A DNA stretch of 25,969 nucleotides from Isohypsibius dastychi (taxonomy: Eukaryota; Tardigrada; Eutardigrada; Parachela; Isohypsibiidae): the NCBI GenBank assembly GCA_034696485.1, contig JAQIWT010000252.1, forward strand, positions 1 to 25,969. Direction: 5' to 3'. The position numbers were made by a program, and so were the translations under genes. This document shows positions 18,128-25,969 of this stretch, piece after piece. The notes below the pieces were generated by a model. That model did no database searches, was not told the origin of the DNA, and worked only from the letters and a program-made list of their open reading frames with translations. Numbering within the stretch: position 1 is the stretch's first letter; each line of letters begins with the position of its first letter.

Positions 18128-18629
18128 GAGGTACGATGCTTGATGGAAGTGCCAATGCAATCAAGTTTTATCACGATTGGCAGCGGGGTTCAAAAAAATC
18201 ACTGTGCATAATTTTCCAATATCTTATTAAATGGAGTGTAGAATACCGGATTGAATCACCCAAAATCGTTACGAACGAATTTCCCTCTGTTCCACTGCCA
18301 AATCATCACCCAATAAAACACAGTACTAGCTCACCCGCAATATAAGCATTGCAGATTATTCTCTGGAACTGTACAATGCGCAGTCTGTTTATATTAGAAC
18401 GTCGTATGAAATAACCAAAATACCGCGAGAAATCGGTAAGAATCCATTGTTGTTTTTCGGGCTGGTTCATGACTATGACTCGGGAACTGTATTTGTTCAC
18501 AACCTAGTTAAAGTCCATGAAAGGGCGATCGACGGGTTTGATTGGATTCCCTGGAGTGCTCTCCAGTCTGCTAAAATCAAAATCCAGAATAGAACGTTCG
18601 CATGGAAATGGTCCGAGAAGAACGCTTGA
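18128..18629 (+). CDS. Candidate two-exon gene, uncharacterised
   Basis: After a good acceptor (CTTCTTGTTTCAG, ending at 18127) a frame with ATG at 18136 reads MLDGSANAIKFYHDWQRGSK and is open to 18345. A second frame, open 18330-18629 and possibly starting after TTGCAG at 18355, reads DYSLELYNAQSVYIRTSYEI, then FFGLVHDYDSGTVFVHNLVK, and ends WKWSEKNA. The aromatic and beta-like pattern looks protein-like, but no donor links the two in phase and no family is recognised. An upstream frame (17717-18109) starts directly in the TAC repeat array and is less likely to be real. Confidence 0.3.
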
Positions 18630-21224
18630 GAAAGCCGATTTCCTTGTTTTTATCCTGAACCAGAAAAATTCTGAATCGATACGCAGATTGTTATTGTGGC
18701 TATACCGTTATTTCGTTCACTTTCTCAGCGATCAACAGCGACCAAACTCAGCCGAAAGCTTTGAAATCTTAAACCGAGTTTGGATCCTTTGGATATTCTG
18801 CTGATTGCCAGACAGACGAACAGAAGAATTCATACATTTTTGACGTTAAGAAAAATCAAGGGATCAAGCTTGTGAAGGAAAAGAACGTTTGCAACGGAGG
18901 ACTTCGAACTATTTCAAATTCTATGTTGAACAGCTTCAGTATTTATTCGCCAAATCTATGTCATCAATATTATTCAACTAGTTTTGTTGAGATTATAATC
19001 GAAATTTGATAGGTGGTGACTGTTGGGAACTATGCTCCAGGAACCACAGAAAAAATTAGGAAAATCGTCAAGTCAGCAACTCAAAACGTCATTCGTTTCA
19101 ACGGACAAGGTTCGTCCCGGCCATTCTTGCTGATGTTATTTTGTCAAGTCTCGACATTCTGATCACCGCTTTCAACTCACACACCGTTTTGTGACAACAG
19201 TGAAAAAGTCAAATAGTGTCAAAAACTTTTTTTATGTCTGTTGGCTGGAGAATTGAAAACAACGCAACCGAAATTTCATCAACGTTAGGGATTATCGGTC
19301 TGAACATGTCTGGAACGCGATGCTGAAAGTTCTGGACGAGCGACGAAAAAAAGTGATTTGTTACTAGCGACCAACATGGAGTAGCTAGATAACTCATTCA
19401 AAGGAAGATCAACTGATTTCAACGATTCTCAATCGTAAGAACGGGAATCACGAGCAAGGATTTGTCGGATATTGTGAAGAAAATGCATTTGAGGCGAAAC
19501 TTCGTTGAGGATACAAGGTGATCAAAACGAAGGCATGTTGTTTGTTGAAAACTATCCGCGTTCCGCAGGATCTACTCGGAAAACATACACAGCTCGATGA
19601 TTTTTTGCGATGGTTTAAAGGTGTCCCAAGTGGCTAGTCCCTGTAGCACTCAATGATAACATCTGAAACGTTGAAGAATGTTGCTCGTGTAGCAAACTTT
19701 CTCCAAATGATCTCCTGACATTTTGCGTCTATCCTGCGTTCACGAGGAGTTTTAAGCTGTTGAAAAATCAGCAGATGAAGTAGGCTATATCCATATGTCT
19801 CCGCATAGCTCTGTATGTGCCGGGGTGAGTGCGATATATGGCGGTATTAGTTATTTCTGTCGCAAAAACGCTCCGAATTCAGAGTTCATCCACTCTGTAT
19901 ACCGCTGTTTCTTCTAAGCCTGATGTCGTTCAAGTGGCTAGGCCATTTCACAGTGATTTATCTTAGGGGTTCACGAAACTATGTTCTTGGTTATTTCTCT
20001 GAACAGGACAGCTGGGCCAACGAGCAGCTCAAACACCGTTATTTTCCAAATCGTCACTCCCGTAGAATTTAGGAGGAGCATTCATTGGTTCATTACGATT
20101 TACGTGGTTGATTACGATGAAATTTCACAAGATTTGATGACTCAAATTCTGAACATAACACTTTGACCAAACTGAATATGGTCATTAAAAAGGGTAATCA
20201 GCAGAATAATTTCATCCAACGACAAGAGAATGAATATATCCAGTGCAGTACTTCGCAGCCTGGCTGTATCACTTCAAATCAATATGAGGACACATGAAAG
20301 AAATATGATGAAGTCTAATTCAACCTCATAGCTGTGAGATTTTGAAAAGAATAGATGATGAGAAGGGAGATTCCGTTTTCCTACATGCTGGTAGCCAAAT
20401 ATTCCAAGAAAAAATTTGCTGATCAGCTTCTTCAAATCGAGAACGTACACTGTACCAGACCATAGAAATCATGAAACAAAGGAAAATTATCCCTCGTTGA
20501 TCCAGTTAAGATGAGATCAAGATGCGACAACACCAGAATGAGAATTTGATGGATGAGAGTCAAATTTGGAGATAGTTTGAGCTCGTCGTATACCGCAATA
20601 AAATCCGTGTGCAGAGAAGACTCTTGTGGTCCAGTTTGGTTCCTACATGCGTGACCAGTCGCTTGAGTTTCTGATGGGTGCGCGCGTTGGCGGGGTGGTG
20701 GTTCCTTCCGCTCGCTTATGTATAAGATATGCACATCTGGATGCGCATGTATTTTAACCGTAGCTGGTGAGGGGGGAGATGGAGAATGTTTATTTCTATA
20801 ATTGATGGTTAGGAGGGAGGGGTCCGGTCAGTAGTCAAGGGGGTTGGTGCTCACATGGCTAAGGTTCTACTACTGAAATCTGTAAGATAAGAAAACATTT
20901 TCGGTGAGAAGATTTTCTAGAGGATATAACAGTACATGGGCTGCGCCTCGGATTTCCGCGAGACCGGCTGCGTGTCGAAGCAGAACGTTCTATTCACGAT
21001 CTGACAAGATCGCAATCAGGTTTATAAGCAATCAACCGATGACGTAGCATTGTCTCACATCATATACGTGTTCGAGAAAAATCGTCGCCGAAAAAAGAGA
21101 ATCTGCAGTGCAATGCAACCCTGCTCATCGGGCAGTGTTCCGAAAAGTCGCGAGGTAAATCATATTCATCACAGAGGCTATGTCCTCAGTAACCGAAACC
21201 AAAGCGGTACTTTGAACTCCAAAT
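18630..21224. other. No supported gene
   Basis: Scattered frames of 60-100 codons (for example 20432-20734 on the minus strand) lack motifs and splice support. A G-rich stretch lies at about 20768-20845 (GGTGAGGGGGGAGATGG, GGAGGGAGGGGTCC). Confidence 0.35.
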
Positions 21225-21859
21225 GTGAAGAAAGATTTCAATGAAACGAGATCAGATGAATCTATCTCGACCGAAACAGCGCAGGGAATGGAACTTCAGA
21301 AAATATCACATGTATTCACGAAGGTAACAGCCAGTCCTCAGAGATTTCCACCTTTTTCATTAGCCAATCAATCAGCACTCAACATACCATGCAAGCCCGA
21401 TACAAACAGTGATGTATCTTTGAGCCAACACACATCTTTTTCGAACAAACGCGGATCTGGCCATGTGCCATGGAATAATGTGATTAAGTTTTCAACTCAA
21501 ACGGTTGCTGCGGAATCTGTCAAGTGGTTTTGATAGTCTTTGCTTAGATGCTCGGTACTTGATGCTCACGAAGCTCACACTGACAGCCGGTCGTCAAACA
21601 CGATATGCGAATGCTCCAGAACGGAACTGAGAAATCAGGACTTGATGACTGATGACAGGAAAAGAAAAAAATCGATTCAGAGAGCATGAATCAAACAGCA
21701 GAAAATTTTTTGTGGTACGCTCAACCTTTTGGTTTGCTGCCGGCATGTTCAACACAATTTGATGGCCACAAAAGCTCTGAAGAACCGAGTTTTCCGAAAA
21801 CGCTATTGAAAAGGGGAACTGCTACTTCATTCTATTCTGATAGCGGTACATTTGAATAA
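21225..21859 (+). CDS. Candidate Ser/Thr-rich protein, two open segments
   Basis: The first frame, open to 21533, reads KKDFNETRSDESISTETAQG and continues with many Ser, Thr, Asn and Gln. The second starts after a GATGACAG acceptor at 21659 (ATG at 21686), reads MNQTAENFLWYAQPFGLLPA then HKSSEEPSFPKTLLKRGTAT, and stops at 21859. The similar composition suggests one disordered protein, perhaps nuclear. No donor joins them convincingly (AGTG/GTTTTG near 21527 is the nearest). No family is recognised. Confidence 0.3.
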
Positions 21860-22810
21860 ACTACCAATTTGAATCCATCGCAATCTCCATCTTCGTCGTC
21901 TTCAGTGACCCTGATTTGCTGATAAGATTTTTTAGGCACGCGACGTCGGTTAGAGTTGATCGTTGATCTGTTTCAGAACTTTTATCATGAAACCTAGAGT
22001 CCAACAAAACCTGATGACGTCTGTGGTACAAATTCCAAATTTTCATGTCACCGTCCCCATTTATAAAAATGAGAATGACAATACATTTTCAACTCTGCTT
22101 GTCATCAGTCAGCTGGTATTTCTCTACATCAAATTTTACAAAAGTATGAAAACCTTGAGCTCATTCTCTGACTTCCGTTAAACACTGCTCGTTCTGGCCC
22201 ACCACAATGTTGCAAACGCACTTGGAAAGTAGTTCAGCTCCGTGTATTGCTGAGTACCGCGAGATTAAAGTCACGGCATGAGAGCTACCTTTATGGCGAG
22301 GAAAAATCAAAGTGATACCAAATGCTAGTCGAATTGGTGTTCTGCGGGTAAACTCGTTGTATAAGCGCTCATGATGGAATGAAACTCACAGTATTCCCGG
22401 TTGGTCAAAGTTTCTTACAAGTGCTGGTTTTACAAAATCGATTATAATGTCAACGAACAAAATTTTGACCATAAATAATGCATTGTTGTTTTCGGAATGG
22501 TTGACCAAAGTAGGAAAACAAGAATTTTCTATTGCTCTCGAGATGAATCTGTTATTTCCGATATACGCTTTCCGGGACTCATCATGTCCGTTGCTAGGCT
22601 CCACATGGGTTTTCGTGGTGCGAGTAATGACTGTAGGTTTCCCAGTTCACCAGTGGTTGTTTCACTTCTGCTGTGGTGCATCGTTTACTGAACACCGTTA
22701 TGCCCATCAAACTGTGCCCTATTTTGTATACAAAAGTGCTTTGAGATGATTTTTGAATATTTCAATCTAAATGACATTAACATCTTTCCATACGTCTACA
22801 CACACATGTT
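21860..22810. other. No firmly supported gene; left flank of the transposon
   Basis: Plus-strand frames at 22447-22749 and 22497-22691 overlap each other and have no splice support. Nothing else is seen. Confidence 0.3.
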
Positions 22811-23045
22811 CTATCTTTACGAAGTTTAGATATTTGAATTTTCGAGCGTAAGAATCGAATTTGCGTTTCTCAGAGCTGAAACTTTTTGTTAATTTTTGTT
22901 CGCAAAGTTGAGACCGAATCGTTGACTTGATTGTCAGCACACTACTTCCGGTCCACTTGTTTCTCCCTACTTCCCTTGTTTTTGGTGATGTCACGACCAG
23001 TTGATTGGTTAAGTGCAATGGAACTGATCGCCCGCACATACCGAG
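22811..23045 (+). repeat. Left long terminal inverted repeat of the Tc1/mariner element
   Basis: Reads ACGAAGTTTAGATATTTGAA from 22819 and continues to about 23045. Its reverse complement matches 25255-25508 almost base for base through GACATCACC, AACAAGGGAAGTAGGGAG, GACAATCAAGTCAAC and CGGTCTCAACTTTG, with substitutions and a few small gaps at the inner end. It precedes the transposase ATG by 80 bases, so it probably also holds the promoter. Confidence 0.85.
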
Positions 23046-23124
23046 CGCATGCCGTGCTCACTTGTGGTCAACCACCTTTAACCACAACAGAGCAGAAAAG
23101 AGCCACAACTTTTCCCGGTGAGAA

Positions 23125-25020
23125 ATGCCAGCAAAGTCCCGTCTTACTGATGCCGAATCCACCATTGTGACCACGATGTGGAGGCTATTCGAACAACCAT
23201 CGTTCCAACTCACCAGCAACAGGATCTCGATAAGGGACGAGGTGTCGAAGAGAAGAGCAATCGCGACTTTGACCGGACTTTCTGAATCTTCCGTGGTTCG
23301 AATCCTCAAACGCTGGCGTGAGGAGACTGAACCATCATGTGTCAGCGCAGATCACCCAGATTCACGGGATGAAGTTGGTTCGGAGCAAGTGACCACAATG
23401 AACGTCAGAAAACCCAGAAGATATCTTGTTGACCCCACGGAATATGGTGAGTTTAGGACATTTTGAAAATTGCAAAAACGTGATATATTGACCGTTTATC
23501 TATGTACTCGTAACCTACGGGTTGTTGTTCTACTTAAAATTATTTGATCTATCTTTAGGAATTACTCGCGAATTCACGAAATGTATTCGGAATCAGGATT
23601 TGTGAGTGTCGAGCTACTTTTGGGACCTGTGTGTGACGCCATTGGAAAAACCATGTCCAGAGCGACTTTGTTTCATGTGCTTCATCGGGCCGGCTTTAGC
23701 AGATTGTAAGAACTACGAAATTCTAATGAACGATAACATCCGTGTTATTTCATCTACTGTTTTGTAATATACTAACCGCTGTAGAAATCAAAATGTTGAC
23801 ATGGATTCTTGATTTGTTTTGTTTTATTTTAAGGACTAGGACTTTAAAACATCTTTTTCAAGACCCTCATCTGGCATCATGGAGACGATATTTTATTAAG
23901 AAGATTCAAGAATACCAGGATAAGGACTATCTGATAGCCTACGTGGATGAAACATGGTGCAACGAACACTATCACTGCAAAAAGTTATTTTGTGCATAGC
24001 CTTTTTGTCCCCCCCCCCCCCCCCGAGAGGTGGACCTTCATTCTCTCAATAGCAATAAAACAATAAAGTAAGGTAACCAGTAATCACTACTAGCTACCAG
24101 TGGTCACCAGTAATAAGTAACCATTACTAAACTGGTAACAAGTAACCATTACTAAACCAGTAACTGGTAACTAGTAACCATTCTGGTTCAGTAACCAGTA
24201 ACCAACCTCAACCACCCAACTCAACCTCAACCACCCAACCTCGACCACCCAACCCAACCTCGACCTCCAGCCCAACCTCAACCACCCAACCCAACCTCAA
24301 CCACCCAACCCAACCTCAACCACCCAACCCAACCTCAACAACCCAACCTCAACCTCAACCACCCAACCCAACCTCAAACACCCAACCTCAACCACCCAAC
24401 CCAACCTAAACCACCCAACCCAACCACCCAACCCAACCTCGACCACCCAACCTCAACCACCCAACCCAACCTGAACCACCCGACCCAACCCAAAATCCAA
24501 ATTTTTTCTTCTTTTTATTTATTTCGGTTTCTTTTTTTTTGTTTCTGTTTTCTGTCACTTAGCCAACCTTTTGTCTATGACTGTTTCCAAAAAAGGAGGC
24601 GGTTGGTTTGGAGCAGCGTGGGCTGATTAGGCAAAGTGATATGTACAATGACAACTGATAGCATTTGAGCTCGATATCAACAAATCCCAAGGTCCATTAA
24701 AAGTGCAGTGTTCGGATTGTGAAGCTGCTGTGCCCAGTGGTAGCGGTCGGCGCATCATCATTGTTGACATCATCACCGAACACGGATTTGTACCTGGTTG
24801 CGATCTCGTCTATCAAGGCCAAAGAAAAACTGGCGATTATCACGGTAAAATGTGTGCCGAACTTTTTGAAAGATACATCCGAGAGCGACAAGTTCACCTG
24901 CGAGAAATGGCGCAGAAACATGAGAAAGCTGGTGTTGTTATTGTCATGGACAATGCATCTTATCACAGCCGACTGATCGAGACAAGAACAACTGTCGAGA
25001 ACGATATGGACGAACCCTGA
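23125..25020 (+). CDS. Tc1/mariner-like DDE transposase (intron-containing, damaged)
   Basis: Exon 1 (23125-23446 or 23450) starts MPAKSRLTDAEST and holds a helix-turn-helix, AIATLTGLSESSVVRILKRW (about residues 44-65). Exon 2 (23559-23705) reads NYSRIHEMYSESGFVSVELL, then MSRATLFHVLHRAGFSRL, the second DNA-binding helix. Exon 3 (23834 to about 23980) joins in phase across an intron with GTAAGA and TTTTAAG, and carries the first catalytic Asp in LIAYVDETWCNEH. Exon 4 (from about 24662) has PSGSGRRIIIVDIITEHGFV, KTGDYHGKM and the second Asp in GVVIVMDNASYHSRL, then stops at 25018-25020. The strong donor GTGAGT at 23447 leaves exon 2 out of frame; the weaker GTTTAG at 23451 restores it. The last catalytic D/E, usually 34-39 residues after the second Asp, is missing from this frame; a +1 frame after the stop reads NPEDMLETGIIVETMDDLDK. 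Probably inactive. Confidence 0.8.
24009..24024 (+). repeat. C16 homopolymer
   Basis: Sixteen consecutive C in the third intron of the transposase gene, directly after exon 3. The length is likely to be variable or miscounted. Confidence 0.9.
24072..24203 (+). repeat. GTAACC/CAGTAA interspersed repeat
   Basis: GTAACC or GTAAC recurs about ten times, alternating with CCAGTA, ACTGGTAAC and CATTACTAAA. AGTAACCATTACTAAAC occurs twice (about 24116 and 24143), giving a partial 27-bp period. Many units are near-palindromic (GGTAACTAGTAACC), so strands could fold back. It passes directly into the next repeat. Confidence 0.7.
24204..24490 (+). repeat. CCAACCTCAACCAC minisatellite in transposase intron
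   Basis: About fifteen tandem units of roughly 14-19 bp, typified by CCCAACCTCAACCACCCAA, with a few TCGACC and CTGAACC variants. The plus strand is nearly free of G, so the minus strand is a long series of GG and GGG tracts (GGTTGGGTTG, GGTGGTTGAGG) with potential to form G-quadruplexes. It lies in the large third intron. Confidence 0.85.
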
Positions 25021-25254
25021 AGATATGCTGGAGACAGGAATCATCGTGGAGACGATGGATGATTTGGATAAAAGTGGCTTCTGTGATTCGTGACTTTTTT
25101 ATTCTTGTATGATTATTCTTGCATGTTCGTTCAGTTTGTGATCATAATTCATCCCGGTGATAGAGAGTTATTTCCATTCTTGCATGTAATAGTGATAATT
25201 TAATTTATTTTGCTTGCATGTTCGGTGAGATATTTCGAGTGACCGGTGGTCTGT

Positions 25255-25508
25255 TCGTTCACGTGTATGCGGGTACTGTGAAACGAGTCAGAATGTAATG
25301 CACTGTAACAATCAAGCTGTGACATCACCGAAAACAAGGGAAGTAGGGAGCAACAGGTTAACCGGAAGTAAAGTTCTGACAATCAAGTCAACAATTCGGT
25401 CTCAACTTTGTAAACAAAAATTTACAGAAAGTTTCAGTTTTGAAAAACGCAATTCCGATTTTTCCGCTCGAAAATTCAAATATCTAAACTTCGTGAAATG
25501 GACGATAG
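25255..25508 (-). repeat. Right long terminal inverted repeat of the Tc1/mariner element
   Basis: Inverted partner of 22811-23045. The inner boundary is fuzzy: similarity fades from GTGTATGCGGG at about 25264 outward from the transposase. The outer boundary lies just after TTCGTGAAAT (25490-25499) or at GATAG (25504-25508). Confidence 0.85.
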
Positions 25509-25791
25509 TACGATGAACGACGACTATTTCGGGCTACCCCAATATATGCAAAATGCCTTCTATTCCGGGCCACTAGTCAAGTATCGTACAGGGAAGAACA
25601 CATTTACGCCGTTATTCATCACAAACAAAACAACACATTCAGCTGCCCGGATTGTCGTGAAACTACTCACCGGCTATCAAGGATCAAACAAATCAGAACG
25701 AACAAATTTTTCAAGACTAACCGGGAGCATTTTGACTTAACATGCCATGTACTGTAAAAACCCATAAAACATGAAAATTCACAAATCATGA
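25509..25791. other. Right flank of transposon; weak open frame
   Basis: A plus-strand frame 25498-25740 reads MNDDYFGLPQYMQNAFYSGP and onward; it begins at the outer edge of the inverted repeat and has no splice support. It could be chance, or coding sequence into which the element inserted. Confidence 0.25.
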
Positions 25792-25969
25792 TCACAGATT
25801 CAGGAAAAGGTGTTCTTTGGTCGACCTGGCCCTTTCTTCACCGGAAGTCAAAATTTTCGCATCGGGACTCTTTTTCTTCATCAGCTCCGAACAATTCTGC
25901 TTTTTGTCGTTCATCGCAGCTTGATATTCCGGATCAGATAAGAACGTTTTCAAGTGAGATCTCTGATCT
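25792..25969 (-). CDS. Last coding exon of an uncharacterised gene, cut by the window edge
   Basis: The minus-strand frame is open from the window edge to TGA at 25794-25792: 58 codons reading RSHLKTFLSDPEYQAAMNDK, then KKSPDAKILTSGEERARSTK, and ending EHLFLNL. It is hydrophilic and Lys-, Glu- and Ser-rich, with a helical look typical of a real C-terminus. No family is recognised. The rest of the gene would lie to the right of the window. It ends about 280 bases from the transposon's right end. Confidence 0.4.
   Translation of the reverse strand, partial: DQRSHLKTFLSDPEYQAAMNDKKQNCSELMKKKSPDAKILTSGEERARSTKEHLFLNL

Larger units (their letters stand above)
22811..25508 (+). mobile_element. Tc1/mariner (IS630-type DDE) transposon with long inverted repeats
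   Basis: About 2.7 kb, bounded by long inverted repeats (22811-23045 and 25255-25508) and holding one intron-containing transposase gene on the plus strand. It moves by cut-and-paste in the nucleus: the transposase binds the terminal repeats through helix-turn-helix domains and a DDE/D RNase H-like domain cuts and joins DNA, normally at TA. The outermost bases are approximate; both sides have TA dinucleotides close to the limit (22812, 22818; 25506, 25509), but no clean duplication can be called. Phase and C-terminal problems in the transposase, and mismatches between the repeats, suggest an old copy. Confidence 0.85.

Noticed and set aside
23293-23308. GGTTCGAATCC, an exact tRNA B-box consensus
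   Set aside because: The flanking bases do not form a T-stem, no A box or acceptor stem is present, and it lies within the coding helix-turn-helix of the transposase.
24204-24490. Telomere-like repeat
   Set aside because: The unit is not TTAGGC, TTAGGG or another known animal telomere repeat and the block lies inside a transposon intron.

Overview
The window looks like animal nuclear DNA from an invertebrate, and a nematode fits best. This is an inference from four things: candidate introns of about 39-60 nt, T-rich 3' splice sites (for example before 642, 12757, 15577 and 16775 in reading direction), GTGAGT/GTAAGT 5' splice sites, and Tc1/mariner-, pogo/Tigger- and possibly Merlin-type transposons. 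No bacterial gene order, rRNA, tRNA or CRISPR was seen. Most open frames here are no longer than chance predicts for 26 kb read in six frames, so gene calls rest on splice sites, phase agreement and motifs, and confidences are modest.

Layout. 0.4-7 kb: fragments of several uncharacterised spliced genes on both strands, with repeated one-base phase breaks and in-frame stops, mixed with short duplications. A GCCT-rich inverted-repeat element may lie at about 1.07-1.71 kb. 7.9-8.5 kb: a compact pogo/Tigger-like non-autonomous transposon with 25-bp terminal inverted repeats, subterminal GTGGGACA repeats and a stop-interrupted relic of a transposase N-terminus. 8.5-12.5 kb: little that can be supported. 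12.6-14.2 kb: the best host gene, on the minus strand, with a 198-codon frame, a C2H2-like finger exon and a clean last exon. It faces a plus-strand gene start at 14.69 kb across a possible divergent promoter; the plus gene may derive from a Merlin transposase. 15.25-17.15 kb: minus-strand exons of one or two unrecognised genes. 17.4-17.7 kb: a degenerate tandem array of about 16 bp anchored on TAC. 18.1-21.9 kb: weak coding candidates.

22.8-25.5 kb: the most certain feature, an intron-containing Tc1/mariner (IS630-type DDE) transposon with unusually long inverted repeats (about 235-255 bp). Its large third intron is filled with a C16 tract, a GTAACC repeat and a CCAACCTCAACCAC minisatellite. 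The transposase keeps two catalytic aspartates, but exon 1-2 phase and the C-terminus look damaged. Past its right end, the last coding exon of another gene enters from the right edge on the minus strand.

The two recognisable transposons act by cut-and-paste on their own terminal repeats. The other genes show no visible functional link to each other.
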